The notes below the pieces were generated by a model. The model did no database searches, was not told the DNA's origin, and worked only from the letters and a program-made list of their open reading frames with translations. 40,353 nt of DNA from JBBSEZ01 sp038239195 (GTDB taxonomy: Bacteria > Planctomycetota > Planctomycetia > Gemmatales > Gemmataceae). Positions 7,439-16,889 of this stretch are shown here, piece after piece. How positions within the stretch are numbered: the stretch's first letter is position 1; every line of letters begins with the position of its first letter. The position numbers were made by a program, and so were the translations under genes. Location: NCBI GenBank assembly GCA_038239195.1, contig JBBSEZ010000025.1:1-40353 (forward strand), in the 5' to 3' direction.

Positions 7439-8638
7439 TCAGAGCCCGAACAAGTGGCGGATCATCCGGTAGGCGTTGGACAGCGGGTAGAAGAAAAGCA
7501 CCCAGCCGACACCGACGTAGACCATCGTCAGGCCCCAGCCGAGCGGCCGATGCCGCGCGAGCACGCCGCTGAGAAAGTGGCCCACTCCGCCGAGGGCGCG
7601 CTTGTAGTTGGCACAGACGGCCAGGCCCGCCCCGTGGTAGAGCCCCCAGACGAGGAAGTTCCAACCCGCCCCATGCCACAGCCCACAAATGGCGAACGCC
7701 GTGAGCCCGTTCGCCACCTTGCGGCAGGCCCCTCCGCGGTTGCCGCCCAGGACGATGTACACGTAATCGCGAATCCAGGAGCTCAGAGAGATGTGCCACC
7801 GCCGCCAGAAGTCCGTCAGGTTCTCGGCCAGGTAGGGCCAGCGGAAGTTGGCCGGCAGCCGGATGCCGTGCATGCGAGCGAAGCCGATTGCCATGTCGCT
7901 GTAGCCGCTGAAGTCCCACAGGATGCGGAGGCTCGCCGCTCCCACGAAGCCCCAGCACCAGAGCAGATCGAACTGACCGGCCTCGAAGGGCGCCCGCGAG
8001 ACGGCGAGCCAGCCCGTCAGCACGTCGGCCGCGAACTTCTTGACGAGCCCCAGGGCCACGCGCAGCGCGCCCTCGGCGACGTCCTGGGCGCAGACCGTCT
8101 CCGCGCCGTGGTACAGCGCCGGCACGAACTCGTCGTAGCGCTTGACCGGCCCCGCGACGATGGAGGGCCAGAAGACGGTGAAGAGCGCGAAATCGAGCGG
8201 GTTTTTCATCGGCGCTTCGCCGCGGCGGACTTCCATCAGGTAGTGGATGAACTCGAAGGCGAAGAAGCTGATGGCCAGCGGCGGCACGACCGACGCGAAG
8301 AGCGGGTGAGGGGTGGTGCTGGTCGCCGCCAGGGCGGGCCAGGCGCCGGCGAGGACCTGCGTGCAGAGAAAAGTGGTGTACTTGTAGAAGAGGAGGGCGG
8401 CCACGGAGGACGCGATCCCCAGCCCGCACAGCCAGCGGTTCCGCGTCAGGCCGATGGCGTAGGTGAGGCCGCCGAGCACCACGATTGGCACGACGCCCGC
8501 TGGCCCGGCGAAATGCGTGTGGAAGATCACACACCCCGCCAACAGGATGAGCAGACGGAGCAGCCGCCACCGGCTGAACCAGTAGAGTGGATAGAGCGCC
8601 GCGATGAACAGAACGAACCAGTAGGTCAGAAAGAGCAT
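7439..8638 (-). CDS. MBOAT family membrane O-acyltransferase (AlgI/DltB-like)
   Basis: This 399-residue polytopic protein has roughly ten hydrophobic segments. Family hallmarks are the FEFIHYLMEVRRGE segment, the FWRRWHISLSSWIRDYVYI motif near residue 275, and the conserved histidine in GLWHGAGWNFLVWG near residue 320. MBOAT proteins of this group move acyl groups across the inner membrane for O-acetylation of exopolysaccharides, as AlgI does for alginate. The ATG at 8638 follows AAGGAGGGACC; a longer in-frame start has no support. The upstream neighbour is an SGNH-type protein, the usual partner that finishes the acyl transfer. A decayed paralogue lies at 10450-11130 and shares even the ribosome-site region. 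The acceptor is presumably the glycan made by this locus. Confidence 0.93.
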   Translation of the reverse strand: MLFLTYWFVLFIAALYPLYWFSRWRLLRLLILLAGCVIFHTHFAGPAGVVPIVVLGGLTYAIGLTRNRWLCGLGIASSVAALLFYKYTTFLCTQVLAGAWPALAATSTTPHPLFASVVPPLAISFFAFEFIHYLMEVRRGEAPMKNPLDFALFTVFWPSIVAGPVKRYDEFVPALYHGAETVCAQDVAEGALRVALGLVKKFAADVLTGWLAVSRAPFEAGQFDLLWCWGFVGAASLRILWDFSGYSDMAIGFARMHGIRLPANFRWPYLAENLTDFWRRWHISLSSWIRDYVYIVLGGNRGGACRKVANGLTAFAICGLWHGAGWNFLVWGLYHGAGLAVCANYKRALGGVGHFLSGVLARHRPLGWGLTMVYVGVGWVLFFYPLSNAYRMIRHLFGL

Positions 8639-8767
8639 CCTGGTCCCTCCTTGGGCCAAAGGTGCCGAACAGTGCGATCTCGCGTGTCCGAGTGCCAAGC
8701 CCCTCGCTCCCCGTTCCGGAGAGCGAGATCGGCTAACGCGCGTGGCGGCAGGCGAGTGGGGACGAGC

Positions 8768-10000
8768 TCATGGGCCCTTTGCGTTCGCGTAGCCGAGTTG
8801 CCCCGCCATCTCGCGCACCAGGGGGGCCACCGATTCGGCCATTTGCCACCCTCCCGCGGGGCTGTGATGATAGGTGTCGTGGAAATGCCCGAGCGGGTAC
8901 CCTTTCCCAATCTCCAGCGACCTCACCCCCGCACGCTCCAACGTCTCGGTCGTCAAGGCAGCCACTTCGAAGTATTCGACCTTCTCGCCCGGCGTTAACT
9001 GGTTGAGGTAAAACGGGCTGGGGTCGTTGATCAGGATGAGCGTGCGAGGCCGGCAGGCTGCCGGAAAGCAAACCTTGACGCACTCCTCGACCGGGGTCGG
9101 GGGAAGGCTGGCAGACGGAGCGGGCCCGACGGGCGCTCGACGGTTGACCAGGAATGGCCGGTTGGCCGCGAGCAGGCCCTGCAGCCTCTTCACTTCGACC
9201 TCGCTCCAGCGTTGGAGGACGCTCGGAGGGAGAGGTGGCTCGGTCCGTCCGGAGTCGCTGTACTTTTTCCGGGCGCGATACCAGGTCGGGCCGACGACGG
9301 GGCACCAGGTCGTCGTGAAGTGGGTGTATTGGAGTGTCGTCCACAGGTCGCGGGAAAACAGCCGCCGGTCCAGTCGGAGCTGAGATTGCAACTCCCTGAA
9401 GGACGGATCGGCCTTGCGCACGCTGGCCAGTTGTTGCAGCCGCGTTTCCCGGTCCGAATCCTCCAAGAGCCACCCGCGGGAGCGCGCCTCCCAGAAGAAA
9501 TACCGGATGAAGGGCTGCCCGTCCGGCTCGCCGAAAGGGCTCGTCACGCCGGCCCAGGTGTTCGTCACGAAGATCAATTTGGGGAAGTCCCGCGAAAGCA
9601 CCTCCGCCGCAGTCGCACCGAACTCCTGGGCGGTCATCCCACAAACTCCGAGGTTGATGACCTGATAGTCCTCTCCAAGCAACTTCTGGAGCCTGATCGT
9701 CCAGCTCTCCGCGCTGCCGACGCTGCTACCGTGCAATATTGAATTGCCCCCTACCACGACGATGGTTTTTTCTCGGTCGAGGGTCGAGCGGCCCAGCGCA
9801 CGGACCTGAGAAACGGTCGGGTAATGCAAGGTGGTGAAGTTGATGTACGGATGGAAGCGCTGGAAGTTCTCATACGAATTAATTTTGCTGACGGCGCGGC
9901 CAGCCGCGCAGCATCCGACAAAGGAAACCACCACCCCCAGGAGAGTGGGCCAGGGGCGCAGCACACTGGAGAGAAGGCTCGGCTTGGGTTGCAGAGTCAT
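8768..10000 (-). CDS. SGNH/AlgJ-like acyltransferase partner of MBOAT
   Basis: This 410-residue protein has one N-terminal membrane anchor (WPTLLGVVVSFVGCCAAG, about residues 17-34) and an extracytoplasmic domain. The nucleophile block VVVGGNSILHGSS provides the Ser of an SGNH fold. A C-terminal segment with HDTYHHSPAGG provides the Asp-x-x-His pair. AlgJ/AlgX-type proteins of this architecture transfer acetyl groups delivered by an MBOAT. The ATG at 10000 follows AAGGTGAAG; upstream in-frame codons are shuffled, low-similarity sequence. It lies 129 bases before the MBOAT start on the same strand and is almost certainly in the same operon. A decayed copy at 11247-12482 confirms that the two genes duplicated as a unit. 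Confidence 0.85.
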   Translation of the reverse strand: MTLQPKPSLLSSVLRPWPTLLGVVVSFVGCCAAGRAVSKINSYENFQRFHPYINFTTLHYPTVSQVRALGRSTLDREKTIVVVGGNSILHGSSVGSAESWTIRLQKLLGEDYQVINLGVCGMTAQEFGATAAEVLSRDFPKLIFVTNTWAGVTSPFGEPDGQPFIRYFFWEARSRGWLLEDSDRETRLQQLASVRKADPSFRELQSQLRLDRRLFSRDLWTTLQYTHFTTTWCPVVGPTWYRARKKYSDSGRTEPPLPPSVLQRWSEVEVKRLQGLLAANRPFLVNRRAPVGPAPSASLPPTPVEECVKVCFPAACRPRTLILINDPSPFYLNQLTPGEKVEYFEVAALTTETLERAGVRSLEIGKGYPLGHFHDTYHHSPAGGWQMAESVAPLVREMAGQLGYANAKGP

Positions 10001-10449
10001 CGCTTCACCTTTTAGGACAGGAGTCGCCAGCCTCGCAGCAGTTCCCGCCCCGCCAGGGCGCACGGGCGGCAGGTCGCTTCAGCCTCTGCCCCCACCTCGC
10101 CAGTGCCTCGCAAGTCGCCATGCGTGAGGAGGCACTGGTTGCCGCCTTGCAACAGGCGACCAGGACGCGTGGGCAAGCCGGTGGCGCGGGCGTCGCTCCG
10201 AGGCGCCCCGGTCGATGGGGCGCTCTTGGTCCCTTATCGACATCCTCCCGCTTCGACTTCTGCCCGTATCAGGCGACCCGTTGAAGAGCGGCCTCCTTGG
10301 TGACAGGATGGGAGAGAAGGCTCGCACCCAGGAGGCCCCAGGGCAGGATGGCCAACCTGGCCAGGCGCCGCTCGTGCCGGCGCCGACGCCCTCGATCGGC
10401 CTTCCCCCGACAAGCTCCTCGGAAAGGGCCATCACTGGGGCCCCGTCCG
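10001..10449. other. Spacer between intact and decayed acyltransferase copies
   Basis: This stretch holds no supported gene. Reading frames that continue from the decayed MBOAT lose all similarity to the intact copy at about 10450, so the second half of that gene has been lost here. The sequence to the left is unrelated to the MBOAT C-terminal half. It includes the promoter or leader region of the intact SGNH gene. Confidence 0.5.
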
Positions 10450-11130
10450 CAGCACCAGAGCAGATCGACCGGACTGGCCTCGGAGGGCGCCCGCGCCGGG
10501 GCTAACTGGCCCCTCAGCACGTCGGCCGCGAACTTCTTGACGAGCCCTGCCGCCACGCGGAGCGATCCCTCCGCGACGTCCTGGGCGCAGACCATCTCCG
10601 CGCTGTGGTCCAGCGGCGGCACGAACTCGTCGTAGCGCTTGAGCGGCCCCGCGACGATGGAGGGCCAGAAGACGGTGAAGAGCGCGAAATCGAGCGGGTT
10701 TTTCATCGGCGCTTCGCCGCGCCGGACTTCCATCAGGTAGTGGATGAACTCGAAGGCGAAGAAGCTGATGGCCAGCAGCGGCACGATGGTCGCCAGGAGC
10801 GGGTGAGGGGCCGAGCATGTCGCCAGGGGGCCACGCGCCGGCCAGAATCTCGGTACAGAGGAAGGTGGTGTACTTGTAAAAGAGGAGTGCCCCAGCGGAG
10901 GACGCGATCCCCAGCCCGCACAGCCAGCGGTTCCGCGTCAGGCCGATGGCGTAGGCGAGGGCGCCGAGCACCACGATCGGCACGACGCCCGCTGGCCCGG
11001 CGAAATGCGTGTGGAAGACCACGCACCCGGCCAACAGGACGAGCAGACGAAGCAGCCGCCACCGGCTGAATCAGGGGAGCGGGTAGAGCGCCGCGATGAA
11101 CAGAACGAACCAGTAGGTCAGAAAGAGCAT
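10450..11130 (-). pseudogene. Decayed, truncated MBOAT acyltransferase copy
   Basis: This is a second copy of the first half of the MBOAT gene at 7439-8638. It begins at the same ATG context (11130) with the same ribosome-site sequence. Codon 20, Trp in the intact gene, is TGA here (11071-11073). A frameshift follows at about 10785-10835: the N-terminal part reads into unrelated residues after LAGAWP, and the frame with FAFEFIHYLMEVRRGE resumes in another phase. Similarity ends at VDLLWC near 10450, before the catalytic His region, which is missing. This is a dead gene by three independent lesions: a stop, a frameshift and a truncation. Confidence 0.9.
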
Positions 11131-11246
11131 CCTGGTCCCTCCTTGGGCCAAAGGTGCCGAACCGGCCTATCTGGGCTCGGTCTCCCCAGGGTTGGGCGCT
11201 CCAGGCCAACCGGTTCGCGATCTCGGAAGCCGGCCCAAGGGCAGGC

Positions 11247-12482
11247 TCACTCGACGCTTCTCGTGGTGTGGCCGAGTTGCCGCGCCATCTCGAGCACCCG
11301 CAAGGCGACCTCGCCGGCCATTTGCCTTCCCCCGGCCACGGTCAGGTGTCGGGGGCCCAGGTAATACTCGACCGGGAAGTCCTTCCCGATTTCCATCGAT
11401 CTCACCCCGCTATGCTCGAGCACCTCGACCGTCAAGGTAGCCATCTCGAAGTATTCGGCCCGCTCGCTGGGGGACAAAAGGTTGAGGTAAAACGGGCTCA
11501 GGTGACTCACCAGGATGAGGGTGCGCGGCCGGCAAGGCGCCGGGAAGCAGACCTTGATGGTGTCTTCAAGGAGCGTCGGCGGAAGGCTGGATAGGGACGC
11601 GGGGTGGCCTGGCACGGCTGGCGCACGACGCTTCGCCAGAGTCAGCCGGTCGTTGGCGATCGCCCTGCGGAGTAGCTGTAGTTCGAGTTCGCTCAAAGGC
11701 GCGAGGGCCATCGCCGGAGGGGAGGCCACTGTAAGCTCGGGGTCGGCATACTTCTTCCGAGGACGATACCAGGTGGGGCCGACTGTGCGCGAGTAGACCG
11801 TCGAGAAGTGGGTGTACTGTAGCGTCGTCCACAGGTCGCGGTAATCCAGCGACCTGTCCAACAGAACCTGAGACTACAGCTCCTGGAACGATCGGTCTTC
11901 TCGCCGCGCCCGCGCCAGTTCTCGCAGCCTGGCCTCGCGTTCCGGGGAGGGCTGAAGCCAATGCCTTCGGTGGGCCTCCCAGAAGAAATATCGCAGGTGG
12001 GGCCGCCCGTCCGGGTCTCCCCAAGAGCCGTTCACCCCGGCCCAGGTGTTCGTCAGGAAGATCGACTTCGGAAAGTCTTTGGCGAGAACCTCCGCGGTCG
12101 TCTCCCCGAACTCGTGGGCCTGTGCGCCGCAGGTGGCGAGGTTGATGACCTGGTAGTCGTCTCCGAGCAGTTCTTGGAGCCTCGCCGTCTACACCTCCTC
12201 GATGCGGGTTCCGGTGCCGTACAGCACCGAATTGCCCCCCACGACCACGATGGTCTTTTTCGGATCGAGGGTCGAGCGGCCCAGCGCGCGAACCTGCGAG
12301 GCCGTCGGGTAATGGAGGGCCGGGCCCCTGAGGTAATTGTGGAAGCGCCCGAAGTTCTCGTAACAATTGATCTAGCTGACCGCGCGGCCAGCCACGCAGC
12401 AACCGAGGAAGGAGACGAGAACACCCAGAAGCGTCGGCCACGGGGAGACGCGGGCCAGCAGGCTCGGCCTCGACGGTTCCAT
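11247..12482 (-). pseudogene. Decayed SGNH/AlgJ-like copy with three in-frame stops
   Basis: This copy of the gene at 8768-10000 can be followed end to end from an ATG at 12482 to the TGA at 11247. Three TAG codons interrupt it. One is at 12372-12374, where the intact copy has Lys in AVSKIN. One is at 12189-12191, where the intact copy has Trp in ESWTIR. One is at 11874-11876, where it has Gln in ELQSQL. The nucleophile block VVVGGNSVLYG is still readable, but the C-terminal Asp-x-x-His segment is altered to GPRHLTVAGG. No frameshift is needed to align the two, so decay is mostly by point mutation. The last segment after the third stop is a 200-codon open frame that could mislead gene callers. 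Confidence 0.92.
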
Positions 12483-13253
12483 TGCCCCCTTCTTTCTTGA
12501 ACGAAATTGCCAGCCCCCAGCCTGCCGTGGGCTCGATGTGTCGCACGTGCCCGAAGTGCCGGCGCAGCGCGTCATCGGGCTCAGTCCTTGCCCGCTCTGT
12601 AACGGGGCCGTTCGAGGAGGGCACTCTGTTCGGGAGTATCGGTGGGACCGCCTGGTGAACTTCAGCAGATTGCGAGGCAAAGCGTTCGCAGGCCTCCCGG
12701 GCTTTTTACCCGCGGACAGGCGGTTTCAAGCTGGACGGCAGAGAACTTCGCTGCCAGGAGAATTCACCGCTCGAGGATCGTCCCGGCACTTCCAACGTGA
12801 TCCGGAAAGATGGGCCATTCGCGCCAGGCAGAAAATCCGTTACGGCCATCGCTCTTTTTTGACACAGCTCCAACCCTGATCTACAGTTGGGGTGCATCCG
12901 CTTCCCCGAGCCGTTCCCCCGGCTGGCCTTTCTTCTCTCGCTTCAGGCCCGCGATGCAACCCGTCCGAGGACCTTCCCCCGGCATGCCGGCGGCTGGCCG
13001 CGCTGCGAGCGCGCGGACAGCGCGTTGACGCGGGGGGAGATGACGGAGGCCGTCGTAATTCCTACGATGTCAAGGCGAGCTGTCCCCGCCCGGCAGCCAC
13101 GACCTGGGAGACGACGCCCTTGACCCCAACTCTAGGATGGAGGCCACGTCCTCGGCAGATTGAACACCCGTCCGTTAATTGACGCTCGCGGTCTCTGACT
13201 CGTCAACGCCGGACAGACTGCGCGCACCGTTTTGACGTCACTGGAGATGCTGC
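12483..13253. other. Large intergenic region between divergent genes
   Basis: About 770 bases separate the dead SGNH copy (minus) from the metallopeptidase (plus). No reading frame here has both a ribosome site and recognisable protein character. The region should contain the promoter of the peptidase and perhaps a former promoter for the dead operon; one promoter-like match is listed separately. Confidence 0.5.
12859..12887 (+). promoter_or_regulatory. Sigma70-like promoter candidate
   Basis: TTGACA at 12859-12864 and TACAGT at 12882-12887 are separated by 17 bases. It faces the metallopeptidase gene but lies about 370 bases upstream of its ATG. Planctomycete promoters are not well enough defined for this match to be more than a candidate, and chance occurrence is possible. 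Confidence 0.22.
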
Positions 13254-14840
13254 ATGTTCGATCGCTTCCAGCGGTTGCTGAAGGCGCTGCGCCTTCGTTG
13301 GTTCACCAGGCCCTGTCGGCCCAGCAATCCGCGGCGGGCTCGCTGCAACGTCGAGGCGCTCGAAGACCGCCTCGTGCCCACCGTCTTTCTCGGGATGAAT
13401 TTCCTCGACGCTCCGCCCGTCCACGCGGCGCAGGGGCTGGCGGCAACCCCCGCGACACCAAGCTCCCAGCCCACCTACAGCGGCCCTGCCATCGGCGATG
13501 CCTTCGCCTCTCCGGTCGGCTACGTCTTCAGCGGGGGCGATTCCAACCCGGCCAATGCCACCAAGTGGGCGCAGCCGAACGGCCTCGGCTCCCCGATCAC
13601 CATCACCTACAGCTTCAGTAACTTGCTCGACGGCGGAATGCAGGGCGTCAGTGTCGCGGGCCTCAAGGCGGCGATCCAGGAGGCCCTCTCGCGCTGGGCC
13701 GGCGTCGCCCCCCTCAACTTCGTCGAGGTGCCCGACGCCGGTCCCACGCCCACGGCCGCCAACACGCCCTACGACGGCACCAACGATCCGATGATTCGCT
13801 TCGGGCACTTCCACATCGACGGCCCCTACAACGTCCTCGCCTACACCTACTACCCCACCGTGAAGCAGTACGGCCTGGGCGGCGACGTCGGCTTCGACGA
13901 TAGCGAGTCGTGGTCCCTCAACCCCAACAGCGGCATCGACTTCCTCGAGGTGGCCGAGCACGAGATCGGCCACGCCATCGGCCTGGCCCACGAGCTCCCG
14001 CCCTCGCAGGGCGGGCTCGACGCCATCATGAACCCCGTCTACGCCGGCCGCTTCAACGGCCTGGGCACCAGCTTTCTCTATCAGGACGACGCCAGCGGCG
14101 TGGAGGCCCTTTACGGCGCCGGCCAAGGCTCGGTGACGCCCCTCGTGCCTGCCGCGCCTCCCGCGCCTCCCGTGCCTCCCGTGCCCCCCATGGACCCGGC
14201 TCTGGCCACTCCGTTCGTCAGGTCCCTGTACCTCAGTGTCCTGGGACGGGCCGGGAACTCGGCGGAGGTGGCCGGCTGGGTCGCGATGATCGCCCAGGGG
14301 GCCTCACAAGCCCACATCGCCCAGGCCTTTGTTCAGTCCGACGAGGCTCTCGGGCGCGTCGTCGACGGGCTGTACGTCCGCCTCCTCGGCCGGCACGGGG
14401 ACCCGGGGGGCGTGGCCGGCTTCATGGGCGGGATACGCGGCGGCGCCTCGGAAGAGGACGTGGGGGCGGCCATCGCCGCCTCCCCGGAGTTCCTCGCACG
14501 GGCCGAGGCGACGTTCGGCAGTTCGCGCCCCGACGTCAGCTACGTCAAGGGGATGTACGCCTGGGTGCTGGGCCGCACCACCCCGGAAGGCTCGGCCGAA
14601 GACGCGGCCTGGGTCGGTCGCGCCCACCTCGACCGCGTCGGCGTGGCGCAGAGCTTCCTCCAGAGCGGCGAGTTCCGCAGCGCCCAGATCACCGACTTCT
14701 ATTTCACGCTGCTGCACCGGAGCGTTGCGCCGCCGCCCCAGGACGTCGCTGGGTGGGCGAGCTCGCAAATCCCCTTGCTCGCCCTCGAGCAGACCTTCGC
14801 CTCCGGGCAGGAGTTCCTGGCCCAGGCCAACAACCGCTGA
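13254..14840 (+). CDS. Secreted matrixin-like zinc metallopeptidase with DUF4214 repeats
   Basis: This 528-residue protein starts with a basic region and the motif VEALEDRLVP (about residues 34-43), which sits near the N-terminus of many planctomycete surface or secreted proteins. The catalytic domain carries the zinc site HEIGHAIGLAH (236-246) and a Met-turn-like AIMNPVY about 20 residues later, as in matrixins. A proline-rich linker (APPAPPVPPVPP) leads to a C-terminal half of DUF4214-type repeats, for example FVRSLYLSVLGR, LYVRLLGR and MYAWVLGR. DUF4214 occurs in S-layer and adhesin-like proteins, so surface attachment is plausible. It is the only plus-strand gene inside the polysaccharide locus. 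A role in processing surface proteins is inferred only. TGGAG precedes the ATG. Confidence 0.88.
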   Translation: MFDRFQRLLKALRLRWFTRPCRPSNPRRARCNVEALEDRLVPTVFLGMNFLDAPPVHAAQGLAATPATPSSQPTYSGPAIGDAFASPVGYVFSGGDSNPANATKWAQPNGLGSPITITYSFSNLLDGGMQGVSVAGLKAAIQEALSRWAGVAPLNFVEVPDAGPTPTAANTPYDGTNDPMIRFGHFHIDGPYNVLAYTYYPTVKQYGLGGDVGFDDSESWSLNPNSGIDFLEVAEHEIGHAIGLAHELPPSQGGLDAIMNPVYAGRFNGLGTSFLYQDDASGVEALYGAGQGSVTPLVPAAPPAPPVPPVPPMDPALATPFVRSLYLSVLGRAGNSAEVAGWVAMIAQGASQAHIAQAFVQSDEALGRVVDGLYVRLLGRHGDPGGVAGFMGGIRGGASEEDVGAAIAASPEFLARAEATFGSSRPDVSYVKGMYAWVLGRTTPEGSAEDAAWVGRAHLDRVGVAQSFLQSGEFRSAQITDFYFTLLHRSVAPPPQDVAGWASSQIPLLALEQTFASGQEFLAQANNR

Positions 14841-14854
14841 CCGGTGCGTGCAAC

Positions 14855-14893
14855 GACGAGGGCGGCGCGAGGCATCCTCGCGCCGCCCTCGTC
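14855..14893. terminator. Bidirectional terminator-like hairpin
   Basis: A perfect 18-base inverted repeat (14855-14872 with 14876-14893) encloses a 3-base loop. It lies exactly between the convergent metallopeptidase and epimerase genes, 14 bases past each stop codon. There is no long T run on either side, but position and stem strength support termination in both directions. Confidence 0.8.
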
Positions 14894-14907
14894 CCCCGGC
14901 GCTGCTT

Positions 14908-15873
14908 TCATGCGGCCCCGCGATCCTGGCTCGCCCACGCGCTCCCTTGCAGATATTCCAGAGTACACAACACGCTCTCGCGGATGGTCCGCTTCGGGCG
15001 CCAGCCCAGCGAGCGCACCTTGGCCGTGTCGAGGAAGATGAACGGGTTGTCGCCGATCCAGCCCCGCTCCCCGCCGGTGTAGCGCCGCTCGGGCCCCACC
15101 CTGAGGTGCTCGCAGATCCAGCCGAGCGAGTCGTTGACGGTGCAATGCTCGTCCGTGCCGAGGTTGTAGACGTTGACCGGCTCGCTCGCCCTCTCGAGGA
15201 CGGTCAGGATCGCATCGACGCAATCCTGGACGTGCAGGTACGATTTGCGCTGCTTGCCATTGCCCAGCACCTCGATCGACTGCGGGTCATCGAGGAGCTT
15301 CCGATAGAAGTCGAATACGTGCCCGTGGGTGTAGCGGTCGCCGAGGATCGACACGAAGCGAAAAATGTGCCCCGTGAAGCCGAAGCCCGTGCAGTAGGCC
15401 TGGATCAGGCACTCCCCCGCCACTTTGGACGCCCCATAGAGGCTCGTCTGGATCGGGAAGGGGCATGCCTCCGGCGTGGGAAAGACCTTGGCCTCCCCGT
15501 ACACGGAGCCCGTCGAGGAGAAGGCGATGCGCCGCACGCCGTTGGCCCGCATCGCTTCGAGGACGTGGTAGGTCGCGATCGTGTTCTGTTCGAGGTCTTT
15601 GTGCGGGTGGTCCGTCCCGAAGCGCACGTCCGCGTTGGCGGCCAGGTGGAAGACGAAGTCGTGGCCGGCCACCGCCTTTTTCAGGGCGGGCAAGTCGAGA
15701 AGGTCGCCTTCGACGAGCTGGAAGCCCGGCTGCTGCCGCGCCTGCGCCAGGAACTCGCGCCGGCCGGTCGAGAAGTTGTCGTACACGGTGACAGCGTCGC
15801 CGTTGGCGAGCAGGCGATCGACGAGGTTGCTGCCGATGAAGCCGGCCCCGCCGGTCACGAAGTAACGGGTCAT
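14908..15873 (-). CDS. NAD-dependent sugar-nucleotide epimerase/dehydratase
   Basis: This 321-residue extended SDR has the N-terminal cofactor loop FVTGGAGFIGSNLV and the FHLAANADV segment. The catalytic set is SSTGSVYGE followed by YGASK (Tyr-x-x-x-Lys). The substrate domain has RFVSILGDRYTHG. It most resembles UDP-glucose 4-epimerase-like proteins of polysaccharide loci, but UDP-glucuronate decarboxylases and dTDP-glucose 4,6-dehydratases share the same fold. The ATG at 15873 follows AAGGAGACC. The upstream methyltransferase ends only 13 bases before it, so the two are co-transcribed. The product would be a modified nucleotide sugar for the glycosyltransferases further upstream. Confidence 0.88.
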   Translation of the reverse strand: MTRYFVTGGAGFIGSNLVDRLLANGDAVTVYDNFSTGRREFLAQARQQPGFQLVEGDLLDLPALKKAVAGHDFVFHLAANADVRFGTDHPHKDLEQNTIATYHVLEAMRANGVRRIAFSSTGSVYGEAKVFPTPEACPFPIQTSLYGASKVAGECLIQAYCTGFGFTGHIFRFVSILGDRYTHGHVFDFYRKLLDDPQSIEVLGNGKQRKSYLHVQDCVDAILTVLERASEPVNVYNLGTDEHCTVNDSLGWICEHLRVGPERRYTGGERGWIGDNPFIFLDTAKVRSLGWRPKRTIRESVLCTLEYLQGSAWASQDRGAA

Positions 15874-15886
15874 CGTTGGGTCTCCT

Positions 15887-16645
15887 TCAAGCGGCCAGGC
15901 GCACGGGGGCGGCCGTTGCTTGTTTGCGGACGGCCTTGAGCAGCAAACTGGTGCCCGCCGGCATGGGCACCCGGCGGTCGAGGTCGAGCAGCTTGCGCAA
16001 CGCCCACGAGCGCCACGGGCTCTTGCTCTCGTCGCACGATTCGCCCACGGGGTAGGGCTTGCGGAGCACCTTGCTGAACAGATAGCACACGGGCAGCAGG
16101 CTTAGCCCGAAGTAGCGCAGGCGCTCGACGGTGCAGGCCTTGCCCACGAGCTTGCGCAGCGAGCCGCCCGTGTAGCGGCGGTAGTGGCCCAGTTGCTCGT
16201 CGTGGTAGCCAAACAGGCACGGCCCGGCGGGGACGGCGATCAACACCGTCCCGCCCGGCTTGACGAGGTGGGCCAGCTTGTCGAACGCCGTGCGGTCGTC
16301 GGCGATGTGTTCGAGGACGTCGGTGGACACGACGCAATCGAAAGCGCCCGGCCCCGCGTAGTCCTCGATGCTGGCGACCTCGAACGCGCAGTCGAGGTCG
16401 GGCCGATCGGCCGCCTGGCGCAACGCCAGTTCGACGTATTTCGGCTCCGGGTCGATGCCGAGGACGTGGTGGCCGCGCGCCGCGAACTGCCAGCACAGTT
16501 CGCCGGAGCCGCAGCCGGCGACGAGGACGCGCTGGCCTTCCTGTGGGCCAAGGTAGTCCAGCAGGATCGAGTATTTGGTTTGCGCGTAGAGGTCTTGCGA
16601 CTTGACGCACAGGTCGTCGAACTGGGCGGGGTTGAACGTGCTCAC
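15887..16645 (-). CDS. Class I SAM-dependent methyltransferase
   Basis: This 252-residue protein has a Rossmann methyltransferase core. Motif I is VLVAGCGSGELCWQFAARG, the acidic end of strand 2 is GIDPEPKYVE, motif II/post-motif is FDCVVSTDVLEHI, and LVKPGGTVLIAVPAG follows. The C-terminal part contains HYRRYT, typical of UbiG/BioC-like sugar-locus methyltransferases. A GTG at 16645 is the likely start, since AGGAGG lies four bases upstream and no better ATG precedes the core. The gene is coupled to the epimerase downstream. O-methylation of a glycan sugar is a reasonable inference; the acceptor is not visible from sequence. Confidence 0.85.
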   Translation of the reverse strand: MSTFNPAQFDDLCVKSQDLYAQTKYSILLDYLGPQEGQRVLVAGCGSGELCWQFAARGHHVLGIDPEPKYVELALRQAADRPDLDCAFEVASIEDYAGPGAFDCVVSTDVLEHIADDRTAFDKLAHLVKPGGTVLIAVPAGPCLFGYHDEQLGHYRRYTGGSLRKLVGKACTVERLRYFGLSLLPVCYLFSKVLRKPYPVGESCDESKSPWRSWALRKLLDLDRRVPMPAGTSLLLKAVRKQATAAPVRLAA

Positions 16646-16889
16646 GGGGCCTCCTGGAAGTGGGCCGAGGCGGAGGCGCCGCGCAGGCGCTCACCGCCGC
16701 AAGCTATGCCACAAGGAAACATTTCGTTCTGAGGAGCTCCGCCCACGATCTGGAACGAGGGAAGCAGCCCCGAGATTGGCCCCTCCGGCGATCCCTCGGG
16801 TGGGCTGTAATACCACCTTTGCGCCTCGCACGTCAAGCGGGCGCCGGCGCCGTGCGGGCCAAGCCTTCGATCGCGCCTCCCCCGCCTCG

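Noticed and set aside
10269..10784. 171-residue open frame as an MBOAT gene
   Set aside because: It is a piece of the truncated, frameshifted MBOAT copy and lacks the catalytic region.
11247..11861. 200-residue open frame as a separate gene
   Set aside because: It is the 3' part of the decayed SGNH copy after its third stop codon, with no start signal of its own.
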